A stretch of DNA of 50,647 bases from Candidatus Pacearchaeota archaeon CG_4_10_14_0_2_um_filter_35_33 (GTDB lineage Archaea > Nanobdellota > Nanobdellia > Pacearchaeales > GW2011-AR1), in NCBI GenBank assembly GCA_002792635.1, contig PFOR01000024.1, forward strand, positions 1 through 50,647, read 5' to 3'. The translations under genes and the position numbers were made by a program. Below are positions 39,410 through 46,992 of the stretch, piece by piece (position 1 is the first letter of the stretch; every line of letters starts with the position of its first letter). The notes beneath the pieces were generated by a model, which ran no database searches, was not told the DNA's origin, and worked only from the letters and a program-made list of their open reading frames with translations.

Positions 39410-39831
39410 ACATTGTAAAGTATGTTATGAAGTTTTCAGGAGTAAGAACCGCTACTGCAGGGATAATTGAGAAAAATGGAAAAGTATTGCTAACAAAGAG
39501 AAGCAAGATGATTGCAGAAGGAGGGAAGTGGTGTTTACCAGGAGGACATGTCAAGAAGTGGGAAACTGCAGAGGATTGTGTTAAAAGGGAATTGAAAGAG
39601 GAGGTTGGATTGGATGTAGAAAAGGCTAAACTGTTATTTGTACATGAAGAATTCAAAAAAGATTTGAATTTGCATGCTGTTGTTTTCGTTTATTCTTTAA
39701 AGACAAAGGGAAAAATTAAAAATAATTTTGAAGTTAAGGAAAGTAGATGGTTTACTAAAAAAGAAGTTGAGAAGTTGGATATGGCATTTACGCACAATCA
39801 GATGTTAAAGAGGTATTGGAATGGTAAATAA
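39406..39831 (+). CDS. Nudix hydrolase
   Basis: 141 residues. The Nudix box G-x5-E-x7-R-E-x-x-E-E-x-G is complete: GGHVKKWETAEDCVKREL followed by KEEVGLDV. N-terminal TATAGIIEKNGKVLLTKR is the usual first strand pair. Hydrolyses a nucleoside diphosphate linked to X; candidates include oxidised nucleotides or sugar nucleotides. Overlaps the methyltransferase by 4 nt and the kinase-like gene by 11 nt. Confidence 0.92.
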   Translation: MNIVKYVMKFSGVRTATAGIIEKNGKVLLTKRSKMIAEGGKWCLPGGHVKKWETAEDCVKRELKEEVGLDVEKAKLLFVHEEFKKDLNLHAVVFVYSLKTKGKIKNNFEVKESRWFTKKEVEKLDMAFTHNQMLKRYWNGK

Positions 39832-40753
39832 ACTGTCTAAAAAAGAGATAAATGCTGTTTTGTCTAGATACAATTTAGGAAAGTTGAAGGATATAAGGTA
39901 TCACGAAGGAGGCATGATTAGCTATATATTTGAATTTAAAACTGATAAAGGGAATTTTATTGTCAGAAAATTAGGATATCAGTTTAATTGGTATCATAGG
40001 ACTCAGCATAAAATGGAATTTACTGTTTTGGAACATTTACATGGCAAGGATTTCCCTTATGAAACCCCAATGTTTTTAAAAAATAAGAATGGAAATTATG
40101 TTTCTAGGATTAATGGGATTTTATTTGAGGTTTATGAGAAATTAGAAGGTGAACATATAGAAAAGTTGGATGAGGGTAATGTTAAGGAAGTTGCCAAGGC
40201 TCTAGCAATTTACCATAAATATATGTCTAATTATAAGCCAGACAAGGGGACTTTTAAAGTTAGGAGATATAATTGGATGCTTGACAGGTATTGTAAAATG
40301 CGAAAGATTGAAGAGAAGGGTGAATTAAACATGCGGGTACTGGAAAATGTGGATTTCTTTGAGAATTTGTTGAAGAGATTATTGAGGAAAGACTTAGGGA
40401 TAGATATGTTAGTCATACATTCTGATTTTTCTCCGGATAATTTTCTTTTTAGGGATAATAAACTAACAGGAATATTAGATTTTGAGAATCTTTCACTTTA
40501 TGCCAAGGCTTACGATGTCGCATATGTTTTGAGGAGAAAGTTTGGACTAAAAGATATTTTTCTTAAAGAGTATAGGAATCATATGAGATTTTCCAAGGAA
40601 GAGGAGAAGAACCTTGTTTCGTTCATTTTGTTGAATTTGTGTAACCATTTCTGGTGGACTTACTTAGGTATGAAAAAGAGGCCTGATTTAAAATTGCGTT
40701 CTATGAAAAAAACTATAAAACAAGTAAATGAATTTTATAAAATGTGGAAATGA
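39821..40753 (+). CDS. APH-like phosphotransferase (aminoglycoside/homoserine kinase type)
   Basis: 310 residues. Protein-kinase-like fold: N-lobe YIFEFKTDKGNFIVRKLGYQ with the ATP-binding Lys, C-lobe catalytic loop IHSDFSPDNFLF (H-x-D-x4-N type), and metal-binding LTGILDFENLSLYAKAYDVA. Members phosphorylate small molecules (homoserine, choline, sugars, aminoglycosides). The closest visible relation is to the homoserine kinase type II/ThrB2-like branch, but the substrate is open. Sits in the operon between Nudix and HAD genes. Confidence 0.85.
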   Translation: MVNKLSKKEINAVLSRYNLGKLKDIRYHEGGMISYIFEFKTDKGNFIVRKLGYQFNWYHRTQHKMEFTVLEHLHGKDFPYETPMFLKNKNGNYVSRINGILFEVYEKLEGEHIEKLDEGNVKEVAKALAIYHKYMSNYKPDKGTFKVRRYNWMLDRYCKMRKIEEKGELNMRVLENVDFFENLLKRLLRKDLGIDMLVIHSDFSPDNFLFRDNKLTGILDFENLSLYAKAYDVAYVLRRKFGLKDIFLKEYRNHMRFSKEEEKNLVSFILLNLCNHFWWTYLGMKKRPDLKLRSMKKTIKQVNEFYKMWK

Positions 40754-41382
40754 AAAAGAAAAAAATAAAAGCAATCATATTTGATGTGAATGGCGTTCTT
40801 GCTATGGATAAGGATAAGAAGAGTAGCGTGCATGAAAGCGTGCATGAAAGTATGGCAAAAGTTTTGGATGTGCATTTAGACACATGGTTTGATGCTATTG
40901 ATACAACATATGCTAAATCGATTGAAGGGAAAGGTACAAAAGAGGGTGTTATTAAGAGAATTGCAGATAATTTGGATGTTAGAACAGAGAAATTGCAGAA
41001 GTTGTTAGTTAAACATTATAGAAGAGGGTTTAGGAGGAATTGGCATTTATACAAGATTGCATGGAAATTGAAAAGGAGAGGATATAAAATTGCTATTTTA
41101 AGTGATCAATGGCATGTTTCCAAAGATGTTTTTATTAGGGAGAAAGATGAAAGGAAATTTGATGTTTCTGTTATAAGTTGCGATGTTGGAATGAGAAAGC
41201 CGAATCCTAAAATTTATAGATTGACTTTGAAAAAACTGAAAGTGAAACCATCGGAAGCCGTGTTTATTGATAATAGGGATTGGAATACAAAACCAGCTAA
41301 GAAGCTTGGAATTAAAACGATACTTTTCGAGAACAATAATCAATGTTTAAAAGAGCTTAGAAAGATGGGTGTTAGGATATGA
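40750..41382 (+). CDS. HAD-superfamily hydrolase
   Basis: 210 residues from ATG 40750, chosen because it forms an ATGA overlap with the previous stop. Motif I is IIFDVNGVLAM: the nucleophile Asp is present but the usual general acid two residues later is Asn. Motif II IAILSDQWHVS, motif III Lys in GMRKPNPKIYRL, motif IV VFIDNRDWNTKPAKKLGI. Cap domain between residues 20 and 90 is helical. A short in-frame duplication (SVHESVHES) lies after motif I. Phosphatase activity is possible but the D-x-N motif leaves dehalogenase-like or reduced activity open. Confidence 0.82.
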   Translation: MKKKKIKAIIFDVNGVLAMDKDKKSSVHESVHESMAKVLDVHLDTWFDAIDTTYAKSIEGKGTKEGVIKRIADNLDVRTEKLQKLLVKHYRRGFRRNWHLYKIAWKLKRRGYKIAILSDQWHVSKDVFIREKDERKFDVSVISCDVGMRKPNPKIYRLTLKKLKVKPSEAVFIDNRDWNTKPAKKLGIKTILFENNNQCLKELRKMGVRI

Positions 41383-41990
41383 GATTGATAATTGTTAGGC
41401 ATGCGCAGACGACACTTAACAGGGATGGGATTATACAGGGAGTTAGCAGTGGCGATTTAACTGATAAAGGGAAGAAACAGGCAGAGTTGTTGGCGAAAAG
41501 ATTGATGAAAGAGAAGGTAGATGTGGTTTATTCTTCAGATTATAAAAGATGCAAGGATACTCTCAACCCCTTTTTAAAGATGAAGAAGGTTCCTGTTCAT
41601 TTTGTCGAGGAATTGAGAGAGAGGAACTATGGAATCATGGATGGGAAATCCGGAGAAGAATATGACAAATGGAAACAGGATAAAGATTGGACTAACTTTG
41701 ATTTTAGGATGTCCGGAGGAGAGTCGTATAATGATGTTTTAAAGAGAGTCAAGAAATTTTTAGATGTTCTTTTAAAGAAAGAAAATGGGAAAACTGTCTT
41801 GATTATGGCTCATGGAGGAACTAAAAGGGCGATATTAATGAATTTGTTTGAAGAGAAAAATAGAGATTATTATAAGAAAACATCCGGGCAGATATCCAAA
41901 AATACGGCGATGACTATTATCGGTTTAGAAAAAAAAGGGGGATGGAAAGCAGATTCTTGGTATTCTGTTGAACATTTGGAGGACTTATGA
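41379..41990 (+). CDS. Histidine phosphatase (phosphoglycerate mutase-like)
   Basis: 203 residues. Catalytic LIIVRHAQTTLNRDG with the phospho-accepting His (about residue 8), the second Arg in VVYSSDYKRCKDTL, acid LRERNYGIMDGKSGEEY and the second His in VLIMAHGGTKRAIL. Hydrolyses a phosphomonoester, e.g. sugar phosphate or nucleotide; cofactor-dependent mutase function is less likely given the context of a kinase, a HAD and a Nudix. Overlaps both neighbours by 4 nt. Confidence 0.9.
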   Translation: MRLIIVRHAQTTLNRDGIIQGVSSGDLTDKGKKQAELLAKRLMKEKVDVVYSSDYKRCKDTLNPFLKMKKVPVHFVEELRERNYGIMDGKSGEEYDKWKQDKDWTNFDFRMSGGESYNDVLKRVKKFLDVLLKKENGKTVLIMAHGGTKRAILMNLFEEKNRDYYKKTSGQISKNTAMTIIGLEKKGGWKADSWYSVEHLEDL

Positions 41991-42421
41991 AATTTGTCAG
42001 AAATAGCGAGAAAAAAAAGTTGTTGAAAGACATGGAAATGTATGGAATAAAGAAGTTGCCATATCTTTTGTTGGAAGCAGGCAAGGAAAAAGTTAGGGGG
42101 TTTAGTGGGACTATGAATAAGGAAGAGTTTGCTGAACTAGAGGAAATTGCAAGAGTTGAGATTGTTGGCCTTTATTTGATTAGGAAAGAGAAAGGCGGAT
42201 TAAGGTTAGGATTGGATGGAAGTATGATGTTAAAACCATCAAGAAATGTGATTGAAATTGATGCAATTAATGAATGGATGAAAGGTCATGATTTAGAGGT
42301 TAAAGGAAATAATGGGCTTTATGCTGTTAAACATAGGGGTGATTTTTTAGGATGTGGCGCTTTGAAAGATGGGAAACTAATTAATTATATTCCAAAAGAA
42401 AGAAGGATTAGGCTGAACTAG
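41987..42421 (+). CDS. PUA-like protein related to NOL1/NOP2/Sun C-terminal domain
   Basis: 144 residues. The C-terminal part DFLGCGALKDGKLINYIPKE with RRIRLN matches the PUA-type domain associated with NOL1/NOP2/Fmu methyltransferases (G-D-x-L-G-x-G...N-x-x-P-K-x-x-R). N-terminal region about 1-60 is helical. Last gene of the operon that starts with an NSUN methyltransferase; may guide RNA binding in trans for it. Ends 14 nt inside the convergent gene at 42408. Confidence 0.7.
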   Translation: MKFVRNSEKKKLLKDMEMYGIKKLPYLLLEAGKEKVRGFSGTMNKEEFAELEEIARVEIVGLYLIRKEKGGLRLGLDGSMMLKPSRNVIEIDAINEWMKGHDLEVKGNNGLYAVKHRGDFLGCGALKDGKLINYIPKERRIRLN

Positions 42422-42623
42422 GTCTGTCATAGTCCATGTCATCGTCGTTCATTAATTCTTTGAATGTTAGTGGTCCTAAAGGGCCATGGGCATCTGGGGT
42501 GGGTCTTATTTGTGGTTGTGATAGGTTTTCGGAAACTTCTTGGTTGTTTAAATAAGAGTTTTCGAAGGGTGTAGGGAATACAGGATTTCCAATTTCTTCG
42601 TTGAGGTAATATTCTATTTCCAT
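42408..42623 (-). CDS. Small acidic hypothetical protein, 71 residues
   Basis: Begins MEIEYYLNEEIGNPVFPTPF and ends with a Pro/Asp-rich tail (FKELMNDDDMDYDRPSSA); likely disordered. It starts 1 nt after the stop of the upstream gene at 42625 and its 3-prime end overlaps the PUA gene by 14 nt. No family is recognised. Confidence 0.45.
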   Translation of the reverse strand: MEIEYYLNEEIGNPVFPTPFENSYLNNQEVSENLSQPQIRPTPDAHGPLGPLTFKELMNDDDMDYDRPSSA

Positions 42624-42624
42624 T

Positions 42625-42861
42625 TTATTTCATATCTTTGAAGATGTTATTCTCATTTAATATTTCTTCTGTTAGTTTATCTGCTATTTGCTCGACAGTA
42701 TCCTTCACATATTGAGGTAATTCATAACCCTTTTCTTCAAATCTGTAAGCTTGAGCCATGTAGGAAGAGCCAGGAAAGTTTCCTGATTCTAACATTTCTG
42801 TTCTTTCCGCCCAGAATCTGTCAACTTCTTCCTGGGCCATCCTTTTTTCTTCATATACCAT
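42625..42861 (-). CDS. Small acidic helical hypothetical protein, 78 residues
   Basis: Begins MVYEEKRMAQEEVDRFWAER and is rich in Glu; ends in a helix KLTEEILNENNIFKDMK. Divergent from map with AT boxes in the 50-bp gap. Paired with 42408-42623 as a two-gene unit. No family is recognised. Confidence 0.5.
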   Translation of the reverse strand: MVYEEKRMAQEEVDRFWAERTEMLESGNFPGSSYMAQAYRFEEKGYELPQYVKDTVEQIADKLTEEILNENNIFKDMK

Positions 42862-42911
42862 ACAACTTCTTTCCGAAAAAGGTTTTTAAAGGTTTGTTTT
42901 TAGTAAATTAA

Positions 42912-43787
42912 ATGAATGAGGAGAAAATCATTAAGGCTGGAAAAATAGCGAAGGAAGTCGTGGATTATGCTAAGTCTATTATTGAGCCTGGTATGAAGTT
43001 GATAGATATTGCTAATAAGATTGATGATAAGATATTAGAATTAGGGGGGAAACCAGCGTTTCCTGTTAATTTGTCTATAAATGAGGTTGCAGCTCACTCA
43101 ACGCCGGCTCATGATTCAGATGAAATTGCTAAGGGATTGCTAAAAGTAGATATTGGAGTGCATGTAGATGGGTGGTGCGCGGATACTGCATTTTCATTAG
43201 ATTTAGATGATGATTCAGAAAATAAAGAGTTAATTAAGAGTGCAGAGGCTGCTTTGAAGAAAGCCTTGGATTTTATTGAGAAAGGAGTTGAAGCCAGAGA
43301 GATTGGGGCGATTATAGGTGATGAATTGAGAGCAAGAAAAGTTGGACCAGTTATTAATCTTTCAGGACATTCAATAGATAGATATGACTTACATTCTGGA
43401 ATAACAATTCCTAATGTTGATAATGGAAATGATGCTGTCCTTGATTCTGGATTGTATGCGATAGAACCTTTCGCAACTAATGGATTAGGGAAAGTAAGAG
43501 ATGGAAAACCTTCTGGAATATATCAATTACAAGGAGAAGGAAATGTCAGAGATATTTTTTCTCGGGAAGTGTTGAAATTTATTAAAGAAGAGTATCAGAC
43601 ATTGCCTTTTTGTTCTCGCTGGATTCATAAGAAGTTTGGATCTAGAGGGTTGTTAGCATTAAGAATGATTAAGCAAGCTGGATTGTTGCATGAATATGCT
43701 CAGCTAATTGAGTCTGGAAATGGAAAAGTAGCACAAGCAGAACATAGTATCTTGATTGGAAAGGATGTAATCGTGACTACAGAATAA
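42912..43787 (+). CDS. map: Methionine aminopeptidase, type II
   Basis: 291 residues, the usual length for archaeal type 2. Metal-binding residues are visible: Asp in VDIGVHVDGWCADTAFSLDL, His in LSGHSIDRYDLHSG, Glu in LYAIEPFATNG and the final Glu in QAEHSILIGKDVIVTTE. The His/thr pocket VNLSINEVAAHSTPA is present. Removes the initiator Met cotranslationally. TATA-like TTTTTAAAGG is centred about 25 bp upstream of the ATG. Confidence 0.95.
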   Translation: MNEEKIIKAGKIAKEVVDYAKSIIEPGMKLIDIANKIDDKILELGGKPAFPVNLSINEVAAHSTPAHDSDEIAKGLLKVDIGVHVDGWCADTAFSLDLDDDSENKELIKSAEAALKKALDFIEKGVEAREIGAIIGDELRARKVGPVINLSGHSIDRYDLHSGITIPNVDNGNDAVLDSGLYAIEPFATNGLGKVRDGKPSGIYQLQGEGNVRDIFSREVLKFIKEEYQTLPFCSRWIHKKFGSRGLLALRMIKQAGLLHEYAQLIESGNGKVAQAEHSILIGKDVIVTTE

Positions 43788-43816
43788 TTTTTAAAGTATG
43801 TTTTATTGCTTTAAGA

Positions 43817-46678
43817 GTGGAAAAGAGGAATGTTTTTATTGCGATTGTTCTTGCGTTAATTATTTTAGTTGGTCTTTCAATGGTGTTCGTGTTCATCTCG
43901 AGTTATATTTCATTTAAGTCCGATAATCAGGAGAATACAGAGGAAGATGAGAGAGTTACAATTGCAGAGTTATGTGGTAGTTTGGAATTGGAGCCTTTTT
44001 CATGTTTTATTGATGATGGAAGCGTGGAAGTGTCAACAACTCGGAAAATTGGAGAGGATTTGAAAGGCGTGGAATTTAAATTTACTTCCTTAGGAAATGA
44101 AGACAAGGTTTTAACAGATAAAGATGCATCCAAAAATTTTCTTTCGGGGAATGTTATCATTAATATGCTTGGGTTTATTTTTAAGCCAGTTTTGTTTATT
44201 ATTAATCTTTTAATTCCAGGTAATTTATATTTCAGTCCACCTGCTCAAAGTTTTGATTTCACTGGAAATGCTATTGCAGACATAGGAGAAGGAGATAGTG
44301 TAGATGTTGCAGGAATTGTTGATGGTGGAGCTTGTGATTATTCTGGGAAAAGCGTTGAATGTGTTTTAAGAGAAGAGCCAAATGGAGGAAATGGTGGCGG
44401 TGGAGGTGGAGGCGGTGGAGGAGGCGGTGGAGGTGGAGGCGGTGGAGGAGGCGGGGGAGGAGAAGACGGAGGTGGAGGCGGTGGAGGAGGTGATGGAGGA
44501 GGAAGTGGAGGAGAAGAGTGTGGAAATGGAATTTTAGAAAGTGGTGAGCAGTGTGATGATGGTAATTTAATTAACGGAGATGGTTGTAATAGTGTTTGTG
44601 AAATAGAAATCGTTTCACAGGCAAATGAGTGTAATGATGGAGAAGATAATGATGGAGATGGCTTAATTGATTTTGAAGATGATGGTGGAAGTGCAGGAGT
44701 CTTTATGGGTTGCTATGGTCCTAACGGACAGGAAAGTCTTGTAGATTATGGCTGGACTATGCTTGATGCTTCTAGTGATTCTAAAATAATCTATGTTTCA
44801 TCTTCTTCTGGAGATGATAGTTGGAGCGGTTTGTCAGGTGAGTGGAATGGAACAGATGGTCCTGTAAAGACAATTGCTCATGGTTATAGTAACTTAAGTG
44901 AAAATAGCCCTGATTGGCTTTTGTTGAAGAGGGGAGATGTTTGGAATGATGAAAGGATTGAAAGGGAAAAGCCTCTTCCTTATAGTCCTTCTAGACCTGA
45001 TAAGAGTGGCAGAGGGTATGATGAGCCATTAGTTATTTCTTCTTATGGAGATTCACCCTATAGACCTTTAATTACTAATTATTCTGGGAGTGTTTTTAGT
45101 GTTAGGGATATTAACAAGAATATCGACTTTGTTGTTTTGAAGGGTTTGGAAGTTTATAACTCCAAAAAAGACCCCAATTCTAACGATTTTAATGCAGGAG
45201 GGGGGATGTTTATAGATAGGCTTAGCCCAGGAAAGATGTTTTTAGTGGAGGATTGCAAGTCTATTTATGCGGGGAATCAAATAAGTGCTGGAGTGGTGAA
45301 GAATTTTACCCTTAGAAGGTCCATAATTGAGAAATCATATAGTGCAGATGAAGGGCATGCACAGGGTATTTTTATAGATGATGCAAGGGGGGTTTTGTTA
45401 GAAGAGAATGTGTTTGACCATAATGGATGGAATGAAGAGTTTGAATATCTGCTTTATGTTGTGCAGAATGATTCTGCTGCCTGGGGAACAGTAAAGGATG
45501 GACAATTTAGGATTTGGATTAATGGTGATTATTCCGAGGTTGATGGATTAGATTTTACTTCTGTTAGTAGTATGAATGATGTTGCCCAGGTTATTGAAGA
45601 TTCTTTAGATGCTTTGTTTCCAAATAATAATATTAATGTTGGTTGGCATTTTGGTGTAATGAAGTTTAGTTCTGATTTTAATACTCATCCGAAAGTTATT
45701 GATATAAAAGATTTACAGACTAGTCAAGTTGGAGGGGGCACAGATATCAGCACTGATGCTTGGTTGGATGGAAGTAGTGGTATATCACCCGATGCTACAC
45801 AATTTAATCACAATGTCTATATTACATCTGACACAAGGGATGTTGTTGCGAGAGGAAATATTATTGCTAGACCTTCTGCTTCTGGAATACAAGCAAGACC
45901 TGGAGGAATTATAGAGGATAACTTTATTTTTCAGGCAATAAGCAATCATGTTGGGAGAACCTCTAGTACGCCTGTTCCAGGAGGGATTAATGGCACATGG
46001 AAGAATAATGTTGTTTTGAATGCTACTTTTACTTCTGGAACAGATTCAAGAGGTGGAATTGGTCTTGAAACTGCCCATACTAACAATTTTGTTGTTGAAG
46101 GAAATATAGTTGCAAATTCTGAAGTTAAGGATATAGGGCTTGAGTTAAGCGGACCACATGATGGACATAAAAATACTACTGTGAGAAATAACATAGTCTA
46201 TGGGGCAGGTATTCCTCTTGGCACATGTTGTTATGAGGCAGATTATAATTATACTGATAAAACTGTTTTTGTGCATGATAATGTGTTTGAACGAAGATAT
46301 CTTGATGCAACCAACGACAAGAATAGAGTTGTTCAGATGAAACATAGTACTGATGATTACTCAGCACACTTTGTGTTTAGGGATAATAGGTATTGGGATG
46401 TGTTTCCTGATGCGTGGTTTTATATTGGGAAATTTAATAAGGCAATGACTTTTGATGACTGGTTAGCTCACGTTGACGATGTAGGGAGTGTTAATGAAAC
46501 TACTTCTTTTGTAGACCCGGATAGGGGTATAGAGAGCTATCATGTTTTCCTTGGAGAGGATGCAAGTAGTGACTCTTTCTTTGCCATAGCTAAAGAACAA
46601 TCTGCTTTCAATTGGAATTCTAATTATACTGCACATGAAATTAATGAGTATATCAGAGAAGGATTCCAGAAAGCTTAG
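43817..46678 (+). CDS. Large surface protein with polyglycine stalk and beta-helix
   Basis: 953 residues from GTG 43817, supported by TTTTTAAAG centred 25 bp upstream. Residues 7-30 are a membrane anchor (VFIAIVLALIILVGLSMVFV); a second hydrophobic stretch lies near 115-135. Residues about 188-235 are almost pure Gly. Then DUF4215 (CGNGILESGEQCDDGN) and a calcium-binding CNDGEDNDGDGLIDF repeat like those of the 31056 adhesin. From about 330 a right-handed beta-helix begins (IIYVSSSSGDDSWSGL), with rungs such as VEDCKSIYAGNQ and VEGNIVANSEV. A separate domain (about 550-655, FRIWINGDYSEVDGLDF) interrupts it. Likely glycan-binding or -processing at the cell surface. Confidence 0.85.
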   Translation: MEKRNVFIAIVLALIILVGLSMVFVFISSYISFKSDNQENTEEDERVTIAELCGSLELEPFSCFIDDGSVEVSTTRKIGEDLKGVEFKFTSLGNEDKVLTDKDASKNFLSGNVIINMLGFIFKPVLFIINLLIPGNLYFSPPAQSFDFTGNAIADIGEGDSVDVAGIVDGGACDYSGKSVECVLREEPNGGNGGGGGGGGGGGGGGGGGGGGGGGEDGGGGGGGGDGGGSGGEECGNGILESGEQCDDGNLINGDGCNSVCEIEIVSQANECNDGEDNDGDGLIDFEDDGGSAGVFMGCYGPNGQESLVDYGWTMLDASSDSKIIYVSSSSGDDSWSGLSGEWNGTDGPVKTIAHGYSNLSENSPDWLLLKRGDVWNDERIEREKPLPYSPSRPDKSGRGYDEPLVISSYGDSPYRPLITNYSGSVFSVRDINKNIDFVVLKGLEVYNSKKDPNSNDFNAGGGMFIDRLSPGKMFLVEDCKSIYAGNQISAGVVKNFTLRRSIIEKSYSADEGHAQGIFIDDARGVLLEENVFDHNGWNEEFEYLLYVVQNDSAAWGTVKDGQFRIWINGDYSEVDGLDFTSVSSMNDVAQVIEDSLDALFPNNNINVGWHFGVMKFSSDFNTHPKVIDIKDLQTSQVGGGTDISTDAWLDGSSGISPDATQFNHNVYITSDTRDVVARGNIIARPSASGIQARPGGIIEDNFIFQAISNHVGRTSSTPVPGGINGTWKNNVVLNATFTSGTDSRGGIGLETAHTNNFVVEGNIVANSEVKDIGLELSGPHDGHKNTTVRNNIVYGAGIPLGTCCYEADYNYTDKTVFVHDNVFERRYLDATNDKNRVVQMKHSTDDYSAHFVFRDNRYWDVFPDAWFYIGKFNKAMTFDDWLAHVDDVGSVNETTSFVDPDRGIESYHVFLGEDASSDSFFAIAKEQSAFNWNSNYTAHEINEYIREGFQKA
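44380..44512 (+). repeat. G-rich GGN repeat tract
   Basis: About 130 bp of GGN codons (GGTGGAGGCGGTGGAGGAGG style) encoding the polyglycine stalk, in an otherwise AT-rich region. The plus strand contains many runs of two to five G and may form G-quadruplexes; length is likely to vary between strains by slippage. Confidence 0.9.
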
Positions 46679-46728
46679 ACCCCCTGAAAAATCCTTTTTT
46701 AGTTGATATAGAAGCCCTCCTCTAAGGA

Positions 46729-46924
46729 ATTAAGAATCAGAGAATCCTTTAACCTTACCCCTCCTACTTTAGTTAGGTGTGTGCGATTTGTTCTCGGCAG
46801 TGCTTAAGAACCAGATATGCCATACACATTATTATGTCAAGGTTGCTTGAGCATCCAAAAGTTCAAACAAACCCCACACTTTAATGGGGTAAAACACAAG
46901 AACTTTTTGATATGGCTCTTGACA
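46729..46924 (+). repeat. Bipartite hairpin element A3, interrupted by B3
   Basis: Plus-oriented copy. Stem 1 AGAATC/GTTCTC region, linker CAGTGCTTAAG, stem 2 5-prime half TTAAGAACC; the terminal hairpin starts CATACAC, then B3 (46832-46911) intervenes, then ATGGCTCTTGACA restores the 3-prime half of stem 2. Lies in the 314-bp gap between the convergent surface-protein gene and cdc48; nothing else was found in that gap. Confidence 0.7.
46832..46911 (-). repeat. Bipartite hairpin element B3, nested in A3
   Basis: Minus-oriented 80-bp copy with one base different from B2 (C for T in the inner stem, making CCCC/GGGG fully paired). Sits exactly in the terminal hairpin loop of A3. No gene lies between A3 and B3. 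Confidence 0.75.
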
Positions 46925-46992
46925 AACTAAAGTTTTTTGCTCATATCCATAATTTCATGAAAAGAGGTGGTTTCATCTTATGATGAGCATGA

